64,000 nt of DNA, taken from NCBI GenBank assembly GCA_040880065.1, contig JBBDJE010000038.1:43156-107155 (forward strand), read 5' to 3'. This document shows, in pieces, positions 50,172-59,342 of the stretch. A program made the translations under genes and the position numbers. Numbering within the stretch: position 1 is the stretch's first letter; every line of letters starts with the position of its first letter. The notes under the pieces are model-generated. The model was not told the DNA's origin and did no database searches. It was given only the letters and a program-made list of their open reading frames with translations. This DNA is from Abyssibius sp040880065 (GTDB taxonomy: Bacteria > Pseudomonadota > Alphaproteobacteria > Rhodobacterales > Rhodobacteraceae).

Positions 50172-52049
50172 TTAATCTGTCGGGTTAAAAAAGGCATGAA
50201 TCGATTCCGCCATCGCGCCCGATATCCCCTCGACTGCGCGTAAATCCGCCACCGCAGCCCGCCCCACGGCCTTGGCGCTGCCAAAATGCTGCAAAAGTGC
50301 GCGTTTGCGCGCCGCGCCCACGCCGGGCACATCATCGAGCGGGGTCGCCGAAATGGCCTTGCTGCGCTTGGCGCGGTGCATGCCAATGGCGAAACGGTGC
50401 GCCTCGTCGCGCAGACGCTGGATGAAATAGAGCACTGGGTCGCGGTGTTGCAGCGCCATCACCGGCTTGCCGGAGCGATGGAATTCCTCTTTGCCCGCGT
50501 CCCTGTCCTCGCCCTTGGCCACGCCCACCAGCGCCACGTTCTCAACGCCCAGCTCCTTAAACACCTTTAGCGTGGCGCTGAGCTGGCCGGCCCCGCCGTC
50601 AATCAGCACCAGATCGGGCCAGCCATCGCCCTTTTTATCAGCGTCTTCCTTTTGCAGGCGTGTAAAGCGGCGGCGCAATACCTGGTCCATCATGGCAAAG
50701 TCATCGCCCGGCGCCAGCCCATCGCTGCGGATGTTGAACTTGCGATAGGCCGACTTCATATAGCCATCCGGCCCCGCGACAATCATCGCGCCCACCGCAT
50801 GCGCGCCCTGAATATGGGAGTTGTCGTAAACCTCAACCCGCGCAGGCGGCGCCGCCAGCCCGAAGCGTTCGGCCAAACCTTCGAGCAGCCGCGCCTGGCT
50901 TGCGGTTTCCGCCACCTTGCGGCCAAGTTCTTCGCGGGCATTGCGCAACGCCGCCTCTATCAGCGTGGCTTTTTCACCGCGCTTGGGCACCAGAATTTCC
51001 ACCTTGCGGCCCAGCTTTTCACCCAAAGCCCCGGCCATCAGATCGGCGTTATCAACCTCGGCGCTCAGTAATATCTGCCTGGGCGGGGTTTTGTTGGCAT
51101 AAAACTGCCCCAAAAACGCCTCCAGCACCTCGCCGCTGTCAAAATCCACCCCCGTGCGCGGAAAATAGGCGTGGTTGCCCCAGTTTTGGTTGGCACGAAT
51201 GAAAAACACCTGCACGCAGGCCTGCCCGCCTTCCTGAAACAGCGCTATCACATCGGCCTCCTCCACGCCTGCCGGGTTCACACCCTGCGCGCCCTGCACC
51301 ATGGTCAGCGCGGCGATCCGGTCGCGCAAAGCTGCGGCGCGCTCAAACTCCATCGCAGCGCTCGCCTTGGCCATTTCCGCCGCCAGCCCCTGTTGCACAT
51401 CGGTCGACTTTCCGCCCAGAAACCGCACCGCCTCATCCACGGTTTGCGCATAGTCCGCGCGGCTGATCTTGCCCACACAAGGGGCCGAGCAGCGCTTGAT
51501 CTGGTATTGCAAACAAGGCCGCGTGCGCCCCTCAAACATCGAATCGCTGCAATTGCGCAGCAAGAACGCCTTTTGCAACTGGTTCAGCGTGCGGTTCACC
51601 GACATGGCGCTGGCAAAGGGGCCAAAATAGGTGCCCTTGGCCTTACGCGCGCCCCGATGCTTGGCGATCATCGGAAAATCATGCGTGCTCACATGGATAT
51701 TCGGAAAGCTCTTATCGTCGCGCAGCAGCACATTGTATTTTGGCTTGAGCTGCTTGATGAGGTTTTGTTCCAGCAACAAGGCTTCGGTTTCGGTCTTGGT
51801 GGTCAGCACCATCATGGTGCAGGTTTCGGCAATCATCTTGGCTATGCGCGCCGAATGCCCACCCGGTTTGGCATAGTTGCCAATCCGCCGGTTGAGGTTG
51901 CGCGCCTTGCCCACATACAGCACCGCGCCCTGCCCGTTCAGCATACGATACACGCCGGGCGATTGGTCAATCTGCCGGTTGAACGCCTTGATATAGGCAT
52001 GGCCCGTCAAAGGCGGGGTATCTTGTTTGGGCATGTTCGGCTCTGTCAT
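50172..52049 (-). CDS. uvrC: Excinuclease ABC subunit C
   Basis: A 625-aa nucleotide-excision repair nuclease. It has the GIY-YIG domain at 30-110 (PGVYRMLNGQGAVLYVGKARNLNRRI), the cysteine-containing CLQYQIKRCSAPCVGKIS, the UVR motif (about 220-250), the RNase H-like domain with VEVYDNSHIQGAHAVGAMIV and LVLIDGGAGQL, and C-terminal helix-hairpin-helix motifs. The true start is the ATG with GGAGCC 7 bases upstream; a TTG one codon earlier is less likely. Upstream is a 330-bp non-coding stretch. Confidence 0.96.
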   Translation of the reverse strand: MTEPNMPKQDTPPLTGHAYIKAFNRQIDQSPGVYRMLNGQGAVLYVGKARNLNRRIGNYAKPGGHSARIAKMIAETCTMMVLTTKTETEALLLEQNLIKQLKPKYNVLLRDDKSFPNIHVSTHDFPMIAKHRGARKAKGTYFGPFASAMSVNRTLNQLQKAFLLRNCSDSMFEGRTRPCLQYQIKRCSAPCVGKISRADYAQTVDEAVRFLGGKSTDVQQGLAAEMAKASAAMEFERAAALRDRIAALTMVQGAQGVNPAGVEEADVIALFQEGGQACVQVFFIRANQNWGNHAYFPRTGVDFDSGEVLEAFLGQFYANKTPPRQILLSAEVDNADLMAGALGEKLGRKVEILVPKRGEKATLIEAALRNAREELGRKVAETASQARLLEGLAERFGLAAPPARVEVYDNSHIQGAHAVGAMIVAGPDGYMKSAYRKFNIRSDGLAPGDDFAMMDQVLRRRFTRLQKEDADKKGDGWPDLVLIDGGAGQLSATLKVFKELGVENVALVGVAKGEDRDAGKEEFHRSGKPVMALQHRDPVLYFIQRLRDEAHRFAIGMHRAKRSKAISATPLDDVPGVGAARKRALLQHFGSAKAVGRAAVADLRAVEGISGAMAESIHAFFNPTD

Positions 52050-52381
52050 CAACGGCTCCGGGTGATTCTCTGTCTAGCTGCCCCTCATAGCTGCCGATAT
52101 CAAGAGAAAAGGCATCCACCATTCCTGTGGATAACCTTGTGCACAAATGCCATGACACCGCCCCGCCACCCTGAATCCTATGGCGATTCAGCGCCTTGCA
52201 CAAAAATTAGGCACAAAGCTAAGGGTTTGATTTTGAACGATACTTTTTTATTCACCACATAAACCCCTGAAACTATTAGAGAATATATAACAGTTCCGTG
52301 ACCGCGCGGCCTGCGGTGGACAATTCACAAAGTTGCGCTGCAAAAACCGCTGAAACGGTGCTGTTGTCCACACTAAGACTA
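52050..52381. other. Non-coding region upstream of uvrC with DnaA-box-like sequences
   Basis: About 330 bases with no gene I can support. It has a perfect DnaA box (TGTGGATAA, 52,126-52,134), a one-mismatch box (TTGTCCACA, 52,364-52,372), and an AT-rich part around 52,210-52,290 with TATATAA. It must also carry the uvrC promoter. The gene surroundings are not those of the replication origins known in this order, so an origin function is only a possibility. Confidence 0.4.
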
Positions 52382-53155
52382 TCACTCAACCCCTAGAATA
52401 TCCGGCGTTTTCCACGCCAGATGCTGGCCGCCATCCATGCAGATAAGCTGGCCTGTCATGCTGGGGCTATCCAGAATAAAGCCCATGCAGCGGGCAATTT
52501 CCGCATCATCCGCGCCGCGCTGCAACAAAACGGCGGCACGCTGCGTGCTGAAATGCTCTTCGCTCTGGCGCGCGCCTTTCATGGTCGGGCCGGGGCCGAT
52601 CGCATTCACCCGAATATCCGGTGCAAGAAATTGCGCGCCGGTTTGTGTCAGCCCCCACAGCCCGTATTTGGCCAGCGTGTAGCTGGAAAATCCGGGGGTG
52701 AGTTTCAGCACCCGCTGGTCGATCATGTTGATGATATTGGCGCGGGCAACCGGCTCGCCGGCGGCGCATCTCCCCGCCTTGGGGGCCTGCGCGGCAAAGG
52801 CCTGCATCAAAAACATCGGCGCGCGCAAATTGCTGCCCATCGCACGGTCCCAGCTCTTGGCGGACGCCGTGGCCAAAGTGTCATATTCAAAGATCGACGC
52901 GTTATTCACCAGAACCGTGAGCGCACCAAGTGCCTCTGCCACACGGCCCACCAGCCCGGCCACGGCATCCGCATCCAGCAAATCGGCCTGAAAGGTCATT
53001 GCCCTAACACCATGCCTGCGCGCCTCGGCCGCCGTGGCTTCGGCCTCTTCGCTAGATCTGTCATAATGCACGGCAACGTCATGGCCACGCCGGGCCAGTT
53101 CCAGCACCATCGCACGCCCCAGCCTGCGCGCGCCTCCGGTTACCAATGCGCTCAT
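52382..53155 (-). CDS. Short-chain dehydrogenase/reductase (FolM/pteridine-reductase-like)
   Basis: A 257-aa SDR. The nucleotide-binding start is VTGGARRLGRAMVLELARRGHDVAVHYDRSSEEAEATA; the TGxxRRxG form with R/S for NADPH is typical of the pteridine reductase/FolM group. The active site is NMIDQRVLKLTPGFSSYTLAKYGLWGLT (YxxxK with the upstream Ser), and PGPT follows. It overlaps the upstream 60-aa gene by four bases. The folate role is a suggestion from the motif only. Confidence 0.85.
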   Translation of the reverse strand: MSALVTGGARRLGRAMVLELARRGHDVAVHYDRSSEEAEATAAEARRHGVRAMTFQADLLDADAVAGLVGRVAEALGALTVLVNNASIFEYDTLATASAKSWDRAMGSNLRAPMFLMQAFAAQAPKAGRCAAGEPVARANIINMIDQRVLKLTPGFSSYTLAKYGLWGLTQTGAQFLAPDIRVNAIGPGPTMKGARQSEEHFSTQRAAVLLQRGADDAEIARCMGFILDSPSMTGQLICMDGGQHLAWKTPDILGVE

Positions 53156-53334
53156 CGCTTCCCCTTATATCCACAGTGGCAGCGGCCCTTGGCCGGGCCA
53201 ATCACCCCGCATTGCGGGCATTTTGCCGCCATACGCCCACCATTCTTGCCAAAGGGCAGGCGCGGCATTTTCAGCCGCCCGAATATGCCCAGAATGACCA
53301 TGCCGATCAGAAAGAATGTTACAACCTTTACCAT
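53152..53334 (-). CDS. Small membrane protein with C-terminal zinc ribbon
   Basis: A 60-aa protein: one N-terminal membrane helix (MVKVVTFFLIGMVILGIFG), a basic stretch, and a short zinc-ribbon-like tail with CPQC and CHC (KCPQCGVIGPAKGRCHCG). It is embedded between the SppA-type protease and the SDR with a 6-bp gap and an ATGA overlap, so it is part of a three-gene operon and almost certainly expressed. Function unknown. Confidence 0.75.
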   Translation of the reverse strand: MVKVVTFFLIGMVILGIFGRLKMPRLPFGKNGGRMAAKCPQCGVIGPAKGRCHCGYKGKR

Positions 53335-53340
53335 ATCCGC

Positions 53341-54144
53341 TTATAGCCCGAACCGCGCCCAGATTGCACGGCTTTCCAGTGCTTCAAGCATTGCTTCGGG
53401 GGCGGCATCGGCCCCGGTGATGCCAAAGCGCGACAGCAAGCCGCGTTTTACCTTTTGCTCCACAAACCGCAGCTTGTCGCCAAACCGTGCTTTCATCACC
53501 GGTTCCAAATGGCCGATCCCGTCGATCAGCCCGTTCTCCACCGCCGCGCGGCCCACAAAAATTGCGCCAGTAAACAGCCCGTCTTCCTTTAGCCTTGCCC
53601 CGCGCCGGGCGCGCACCTGCGCCTTGAAATTCTCGTGGATGGCTTTCAGCATCACATCCATCTTTTCCAGATCTTCGGGCTTTTCCGGCTGGAACGGGTC
53701 AAGCATGCTCTTGCTTTCACCCGCCGTATACATGCGCCGCTCTACGCCGATCTTGCCAATCAGCTCTTGCAGCCCAAACCCTGCCGAAATCACCCCGATA
53801 CTGCCCAGAATGCTGCTGTCATCGGCAAAAATCTCATCGCCCGCCGTGGCCAGCCAGTAGCCGCCCGAGGCCGCCACATCCTCGCAAAAAGCAATAACGG
53901 GAATTTTCGCCTCGTCCGCCATGCGCCGGATACGCGCGGCGATCAGCGCCGATTGCGCGGGCGAGCCACCCGGCGAGTTGATGGCCAGCGCCACCGCCAC
54001 CGGCTTTTTCTTGAACGCCGCCTCTATCACCGGTTTCAGCGTGGCATCAGACAGCCCCGCCCCGCCCAGCCCGCGGCCCCCGCCAATAACACCATTCAGC
54101 CTTATCACGGCCACGCTTGGTTTTCGTTTCGGTAAAATGCGCAT
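53341..54144 (-). CDS. SppA/SohB-type signal peptide peptidase (S49 family)
   Basis: A 267-aa serine protease of the S49 family. It has VAVIRLNGVIG, LAINSPGGSPAQSALIAARIRRMADE, the nucleophile serine in FCEDVAASGGYWLATAGDEIFAD and SILGSIGVISAGFGLQELIGKIGVERRMYTAGESKS, whose lysine completes the Ser-Lys dyad. No clear membrane anchor is visible. The ATG at 54,144 has AAGGGG upstream. It probably degrades cleaved signal peptides or membrane peptides. Confidence 0.9.
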   Translation of the reverse strand: MRILPKRKPSVAVIRLNGVIGGGRGLGGAGLSDATLKPVIEAAFKKKPVAVALAINSPGGSPAQSALIAARIRRMADEAKIPVIAFCEDVAASGGYWLATAGDEIFADDSSILGSIGVISAGFGLQELIGKIGVERRMYTAGESKSMLDPFQPEKPEDLEKMDVMLKAIHENFKAQVRARRGARLKEDGLFTGAIFVGRAAVENGLIDGIGHLEPVMKARFGDKLRFVEQKVKRGLLSRFGITGADAAPEAMLEALESRAIWARFGL

Positions 54145-54273
54145 ATCTGCCCCTTTGTTGCCCAAGACATAGGGCGCAAAACGGCCTCCAACAAGTGCGC
54201 AAGCCGCCGTGCACACTGGCAGGTTGCTGCCAAATCCGTTAGCACTATGCCAAACAGACAGGAGCCGCCCCGC

Positions 54274-55419
54274 ATGACCCCCCTTCACGGTTTGAAAGTT
54301 CTGGAACTGGCGCGCGTGCTGGCAGGCCCTTGGGCCGGGCAGGTGCTGGCCGATATGGGGGCCGATGTCATCAAGGTCGAAGGCCCGGAGGGCGATGAAA
54401 CCCGCAACTGGGGCCCGCCCTTTGCGCCCGATGGCGCGGCGGCCTATTACCATGCCACCAATCGCGGCAAGCGCGATGTAACGGCCGATTTTCGCAACCC
54501 CGATGACCTTGCCATGGTCAAGGCGCTGGCAGGGCAGGCCGATGTGATCATCGAGAACTTCAAGCTTGGTGGTTTAGCGAAATTCGGGCTCGACTATGCC
54601 AGCCTTGCGCCCACCAACCCCGGCCTCATCTATTGCTCCATCACCGGTTTCGGGCAAACCGGCCCCTATGCGCCCCGCGCGGGCTATGATTTCATCATTC
54701 AGGCCATGGGCGGGATCATGGACCTCACAGGCGAACCCGATGGCGCGGCACAAAAGCCCGGCATGGCCTATGCCGATTTGTTCACCGGGCTTTACGGGGT
54801 TATCGGCATTCAGGCCGCCTTGGCCCAGCGCGCCGTGACCGGCCTTGGCCAGCATATTGATATGTCGCTGTTTGACACGCAGCTTGCCGTGCTGGCCAAC
54901 CAGTCCGGCAATTACCTCACCTCGGGCAAGGTGCCGCAGCGCATGGGCAATGCTCACCCGAATATCGTGCCCTATCAGGTGTTTCAGGCCGCCGATGCGC
55001 CCTTTGTCATCGCCTGTGGCAATGACCACCAGTTCGCCCATCTCTGCGAAAAGCTCGGCGTGGCCTTTCATACCGATGCGCGTTTTGCCCGCAACACCGA
55101 CCGCGTGGTCAATCGTGACATCATCGTGCCGCTGCTGGCCGCGGAAATGGCCCGCCACAGCCGCGCCGATCTGCTGGCGCTGATGGAGGCCGCAGGCGTG
55201 CCCGCCGGCCCCATCAACACCGTGGCCGAGGCTTTGGCCGACCCGCAGGCGCAGGCGCGCGGCATGGTGCAAAGCCACGGGCAAACCCGCTCGGTGCGCC
55301 TGCCAATCATCTTTTCGGGTGCCGATATGCCCATACCAACCGCAGCACCCCTTATAGATGCCGATGGCACAGCAATCCGCGCTGCCGCCGCGCAAAACCT
55401 CTGGCCTGACAAGGACTAG
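54274..55419 (+). CDS. CaiB/BaiF family (class III) CoA transferase
   Basis: A 381-aa CoA-transferase of family III. Motifs: LKVLELARVLAGPWAGQVLADMGADVIKVEGPEGDETRNWGPP, YYHATNRGKRDVTADF, the aspartate of GYDFIIQAMGGIMDLTGE (the family's catalytic position), and VPAGPINTV near the C-terminus. AGGAG lies 9 bases upstream of the ATG at 54,274. The acyl-CoA substrate is unknown. It is 4 bp from the aldo/keto reductase gene. Confidence 0.93.
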   Translation: MTPLHGLKVLELARVLAGPWAGQVLADMGADVIKVEGPEGDETRNWGPPFAPDGAAAYYHATNRGKRDVTADFRNPDDLAMVKALAGQADVIIENFKLGGLAKFGLDYASLAPTNPGLIYCSITGFGQTGPYAPRAGYDFIIQAMGGIMDLTGEPDGAAQKPGMAYADLFTGLYGVIGIQAALAQRAVTGLGQHIDMSLFDTQLAVLANQSGNYLTSGKVPQRMGNAHPNIVPYQVFQAADAPFVIACGNDHQFAHLCEKLGVAFHTDARFARNTDRVVNRDIIVPLLAAEMARHSRADLLALMEAAGVPAGPINTVAEALADPQAQARGMVQSHGQTRSVRLPIIFSGADMPIPTAAPLIDADGTAIRAAAAQNLWPDKD

Positions 55420-55423
55420 CTCT

Positions 55424-56470
55424 ATGGAAATTCGCCCGCTTGGCCGCTCTGGCCTGACCACAACCCATTTTTGCCTTGGCACCATGACCTTCGGCTCCAA
55501 CACGCCAGAAGATGACGCCTTTGCCCAGCTTGACATGGCGGTTGATGCCGGCATTACCCTGCTTGATGCCGCCGAAATGTATCCCGTCAACCCGGTGCTG
55601 AAGGAAACCGTCGGCAATACCGAGGCCATCATAGGCCGCTGGCGCGGTGCGCGCGGTGCTGCCGCCGACAGGTTGCAAATTGCCACCAAATGCTCCGGGG
55701 CCAATAATATGATGGTGCGCGACGGCGCCACCGTTACCCCGGCCTCCATGCGCGGCGCGCTCGAAGACTCGCTCCGCCGCTTGCAAACCGAAACGGTCGA
55801 TCTTTACCAACTGCACTGGCCGAGCCGCGGCAGCTATCATTTCCGGCAATACTGGGGCTATGAGCCGCAAACGCAGAACAGCGCCAAGGCGCTTGACGAA
55901 CTTGCCGCGCTGGTCGGTTGCGTGAGCGATCTGGTGGCCGAGGGCAAAATCCGCGCCTTTGGCCAAAGCAACGAAAGCGCATGGGGCCTGACCCGCTGGC
56001 AGGCGATGGCCGATGCCATTGGTGGCACCCGCATTTGCGCCGTGCAGAACGAATACAACCTGCTGTGCCGCCTGTTTGATACCGACTGCGCCGAGGCCTG
56101 CCACCATGAAGGCATTGGCCTGCTGGCCTTCTCGCCGCTGGCTGCGGGCATTCTCACCGGCAAATATTCCGGCAACGCCATCCCCACCCCCTCACGCCGC
56201 ACAAACCAGCCCGATCTTGGCGGGCGGGCCACGCTTACTGCTTTGGAGGCTGCCGACGCCTATGGCGCACTGGCCCAGAAACACGGGCTTGACCCTGTGC
56301 ACATGGCGCTGGCCTTTTGCACCTCGCGCCCGCTGATGGCCTCCACCATCATCGGGGCGACAACATCGGCCCAGCTTGAGCGCATTCTCAAAGGTGCCGA
56401 TCTTACGCTCACCGCCGAATTGCTGGCCGAAATCGGCGTGATCTACAAAAAATATCCGCGGCCGATGTAG
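55424..56470 (+). CDS. Aldo/keto reductase
   Basis: A 348-aa NADPH-dependent reductase of the AKR family (Tas/YajO-like). It has LGRSGLTTTHFCLGTMTFGSN, the active-site LLDAAEMYP (Asp and Tyr), the lysine in QIATKCSG, the histidine in LYQLHWPS, FGQSNESAWGL, and the cofactor-binding STIIGATTSAQLERILKGAD. AAGGA precedes the ATG. It is co-transcribed with the CoA transferase. Substrate unknown. Confidence 0.93.
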   Translation: MEIRPLGRSGLTTTHFCLGTMTFGSNTPEDDAFAQLDMAVDAGITLLDAAEMYPVNPVLKETVGNTEAIIGRWRGARGAAADRLQIATKCSGANNMMVRDGATVTPASMRGALEDSLRRLQTETVDLYQLHWPSRGSYHFRQYWGYEPQTQNSAKALDELAALVGCVSDLVAEGKIRAFGQSNESAWGLTRWQAMADAIGGTRICAVQNEYNLLCRLFDTDCAEACHHEGIGLLAFSPLAAGILTGKYSGNAIPTPSRRTNQPDLGGRATLTALEAADAYGALAQKHGLDPVHMALAFCTSRPLMASTIIGATTSAQLERILKGADLTLTAELLAEIGVIYKKYPRPM

Positions 56471-56531
56471 AATTATCGACGGAACCGGCCTCTTGCAGCG
56501 TATAATGGACACTCCAATGCACGAGGCCAAC

Positions 56532-57023
56532 ATGTCAAAACCGCCAAACTACCGCCGTAGCCAGATCATCCTGCATTGGGTGATCCTGCTGCTCATCGCC
56601 TTCAACATCATCGCCCATGACGGCATGAAAGCCATGTATAAGGCCCGCGAAGACAGCACGGCACTTGCCAGCGTGGACGCGGTTTTCGGCTATCTGCACA
56701 TCATTGTCGGCATCTCGGTGCTGGTGCTGGCCGTGCTGCGCCTTGGCTTGCGCCTGCGCCATGGCGCGCCCGCCGCGCCTGCAGGGCCACGCGCCCAGCA
56801 AATCGCCAGCCATGTCGTGCATTGGGCGATTTATGTGCTTTTGTTCACGCTGCCGCTATCGGGCATGTCGGCATGGTTCGCCAATATACCCGCCGCCGCC
56901 GATGCGCACGAGCTGATGAAGGGCGCGCTGCTTTTGCTGGTCGCGCTGCATGTCGCAGCCGCGCTCTTTCACCAGTTCTGGCTGAAAGACAACCTCATGG
57001 CGCGGATGTCCCTGCGCCGCTAG
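56532..57023 (+). CDS. Cytochrome b561-type membrane protein
   Basis: A 163-aa di-haem b-type membrane protein with four helices. Likely haem histidines are in IILHWVILLLIAFN, FGYLHIIVGISVLVL, SHVVHWAIYVLL and LLVALHVAAALFHQFWL. Such proteins shuttle electrons from the quinone pool or act on superoxide. I start at the ATG with GAGG upstream, giving MSKPPNYRRSQIILHW, the family N-terminus. It ends within the convergent gene (four-base overlap). Confidence 0.88.
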   Translation: MSKPPNYRRSQIILHWVILLLIAFNIIAHDGMKAMYKAREDSTALASVDAVFGYLHIIVGISVLVLAVLRLGLRLRHGAPAAPAGPRAQQIASHVVHWAIYVLLFTLPLSGMSAWFANIPAAADAHELMKGALLLLVALHVAAALFHQFWLKDNLMARMSLRR

Positions 57024-57394
57024 GCGGCCTGCACCCGCGTCGTGATGACGGTATACAGAAAAATCAGCATCGAGGCGGCAGTCAGGAATGACCCGATGAT
57101 CGCCAGCATCGGGTTGCCCCCCTGAATGGCGATCACGATGCCCGGCACCATCAGCACCACACCCGCCGTGGCCACAACATAGTGCAGCTTGGCCAGCATC
57201 GCCTCACCGGCTTTCGGCACAATGTGGTAATAAACCCCGAACAGCGCCGTGGTGGCCCAGCCGACAAGATTCAGATGCGCATGCGCACCCGACAGTTCAT
57301 GGTCCTCGCTGGCCGACATCTGAATGCCCCATGCCATACCAAGAATTACATAAATCACCGCTGTCACGAAAAAAACGAACGCTATACCACGCAT
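57020..57394 (-). CDS. Small membrane protein resembling part of cbb3-oxidase subunit I
   Basis: A 124-aa protein with four membrane helices. ELSGAHAHLNLVGWATTALFGVYYHIVP matches the CcoN region HxHLNLxGW with its haem-ligand-like histidines, but the rest of the catalytic subunit is absent, so it cannot be a complete oxidase. Such stand-alone four-helix proteins are seen in proteobacteria and may bind haem or help assembly. The ATG at 57,394 has GGGGGAT upstream and is preferred to the one 12 bases earlier. Confidence 0.78.
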   Translation of the reverse strand: MRGIAFVFFVTAVIYVILGMAWGIQMSASEDHELSGAHAHLNLVGWATTALFGVYYHIVPKAGEAMLAKLHYVVATAGVVLMVPGIVIAIQGGNPMLAIIGSFLTAASMLIFLYTVITTRVQAA

Positions 57395-57562
57395 ACTATC
57401 CCCCATGGTTGTTAACTACGCTTGACCCGCCCCGATTTTTCGGGGTCGCGCCCGCGCGAATCATAACACACCCACCATCAAAATGCGAAATTTCCATGCA
57501 GACCGCCCTTACATCGCCACGCGATTTGCGCCACTCTAGAGCACATAACCAAGGATGGACCA

Positions 57563-58333
57563 ATGCCTGCCCATGATAACCCGTTCAAGGCCGCACTTAG
57601 CTCCGGCACCCCGCAAATCGGCCTCTGGATGGCCACCGCCAGCCCCTATCTGGCCGAGCTTGTGGCCGGTGCAGGCTTTGACTGGGTGGTGGTTGATGGC
57701 GAACATGCCCCGAACGATCTGCGCTCGATCACAGCGGCGCTGGCGGTCATGGCGGCGCGTCCGTCAGCGCCGGTAGTCCGCCTTCCCATCGGCGAGGCTT
57801 GGTTGATCAAACAGCTGCTCGATGCCGGTTGCAGGAACCTGCTCATCCCCATGGTGGAAAGTGGCGCGCAAGCCGCTGATATGGTCGCTGCCACCCGCTA
57901 TCCGCCGCATGGGCGGCGCGGGGTCGGTGCAGCGCTGGCACGGGCTTCCGATTTTGGCCGCGATACTGCCTATATGGCCCATGCCGATAGCGGCATCTGC
58001 CTGCTGTTGCAAATCGAAAGCCGTGCAGGGCTGGCCGCGCTTGACGATATTCTCGCGCTTGAGGGCGTTGACGGCGTGTTCATCGGCCCCGCCGATCTTG
58101 CCGCCGATATGGGCTTTCCCGGCCAATCCGGCGCACCCGCGGTTCTGGCAGCCATTGACAACGCACTTTTGCGCATTCGCGCGGCGGGCAAGGCGGCGGG
58201 CATTCTGGCCACCGAGCGCAAGCGCGCGCAACACTACCTTGACCTTGGTGCAAATTTTGTGGCTGTAGGGGTTGATGTAAACGTGTTGGTCGCCGCTTTG
58301 GCCGACCTGCACAGCGCCTTCAAACCGGAGTAG
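57563..58333 (+). CDS. HpcH/HpaI-family class II aldolase
   Basis: A 256-aa metal-dependent aldolase cleaving 2-keto-3-deoxy sugar acids to pyruvate and an aldehyde. Motifs: IGLWMATASPYLAELVAGAGFDWVVVDGEHAPND, LLDAGCRNLLIPMVESGAQA, RYPPHGRRGVG, ICLLLQIESRAGL and VFIGPADLAADMG. It is 5 bp upstream of a PfkB kinase gene, which suggests a small sugar-acid pathway. Exact substrate unknown. AAGGA lies upstream. Confidence 0.9.
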   Translation: MPAHDNPFKAALSSGTPQIGLWMATASPYLAELVAGAGFDWVVVDGEHAPNDLRSITAALAVMAARPSAPVVRLPIGEAWLIKQLLDAGCRNLLIPMVESGAQAADMVAATRYPPHGRRGVGAALARASDFGRDTAYMAHADSGICLLLQIESRAGLAALDDILALEGVDGVFIGPADLAADMGFPGQSGAPAVLAAIDNALLRIRAAGKAAGILATERKRAQHYLDLGANFVAVGVDVNVLVAALADLHSAFKPE

Positions 58334-58338
58334 ACCGC

Positions 58339-59259
58339 ATGATTGTAGTTGGCGGTGAAAACCTGATCGACCTCATCCAGCAACCCTCAGGCCATTTCGC
58401 GGCCATTGCGGGTGGTTCGCCCTATAACACAGCACGCGCCGCCGCCCGCCAAGGCCAGCCCACCGGCTATCTGACGCCTGTTTCCTCTGACAGGTTTGGC
58501 GACATTCTCGCCGATACCTTCACCGCTGACGGCGGCATCCTGCTCTCGCCCCGCGCCACGGTTCCAAGCTCGCTGGCCGTGGTCACGCTGTCAGGCGGCC
58601 AGCCCGCCTACCAGTTCTACCGCGAAGGCACGGCGGAGCGCGCTGTCACCGGCAACAGCCTTGTTGCCGCCCTGCCCGATGCGGCGCGCATCTTTTCGGT
58701 TGGCTCGCTCGCGCTTGCCGGGTTGCATGATGGCCCCGCATGGGCCGCCTGTTTCAAGGTTGCAAAGGCGCGCGGCCTGTTCTGCGCGATCGACCCCAAT
58801 ATCCGCCCGGCCTTCATTGCCGACGAGCCAGCATTCCGCGACCGTCTTGCCGCCTTGCTGGCTGATGCCGATATGGTCAAACTGTCGGATGAAGACATCG
58901 CCTGGATCTCCCCCGATCTGCCAGTGAAAGAGGCCGCCGCAGCACTTGCAGCGCAGCACGACATCCCGCTTCTCGTGCTCACACTCGGGGCAGAGGGCGC
59001 GCTTGCATTTCACAATGGCACCACGCACCGCCAAGACGGCATCCCCGCCACGCCGCTGCTCGATACCGTTGGCGCGGGCGATACTTTCATGGGCAGTCTG
59101 CTGGCGCAGATGCAGGAATTTGCGCTTGACCAGCCCGGCGCGCTTGCCGCCCTAAGCACCGCGCGTCTTGCCAAAATTTTGCACCGCGCTGCCAAAGCTG
59201 CGGCCATCAACTGCACGCGCGAAGGCTGCAACCCGCCGCTGCTGGCCGAGCTTGCCTAG
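58339..59259 (+). CDS. PfkB-family carbohydrate kinase
   Basis: A 306-aa ribokinase/PfkB-type kinase, probably a fructokinase or 2-keto-3-deoxy-sugar kinase. It starts MIVVGGENLIDLIQ, has FAAIAGGSPYNTARAAARQGQPTGYLTPVSSD, and the C-terminal anion-hole motif LLDTVGAGDTFMGSLLAQM, with the catalytic aspartate in GAGD. Operonic with the aldolase. GGAG precedes the ATG. Confidence 0.9.
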   Translation: MIVVGGENLIDLIQQPSGHFAAIAGGSPYNTARAAARQGQPTGYLTPVSSDRFGDILADTFTADGGILLSPRATVPSSLAVVTLSGGQPAYQFYREGTAERAVTGNSLVAALPDAARIFSVGSLALAGLHDGPAWAACFKVAKARGLFCAIDPNIRPAFIADEPAFRDRLAALLADADMVKLSDEDIAWISPDLPVKEAAAALAAQHDIPLLVLTLGAEGALAFHNGTTHRQDGIPATPLLDTVGAGDTFMGSLLAQMQEFALDQPGALAALSTARLAKILHRAAKAAAINCTREGCNPPLLAELA

Positions 59260-59342
59260 CCGCAGAAAACGCAAAATTCTGGACAGAACCGCTCAGTTCA
59301 GGCAAAATTAATGTTCCATTATCCTCATGGCAGGAAATTTTT

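Noticed and set aside
52050..52381. Chromosomal replication origin
   Set aside because: Only one perfect DnaA box and no typical neighbours (hemE, parAB, gidA, rho); kept only as a low-interest note.
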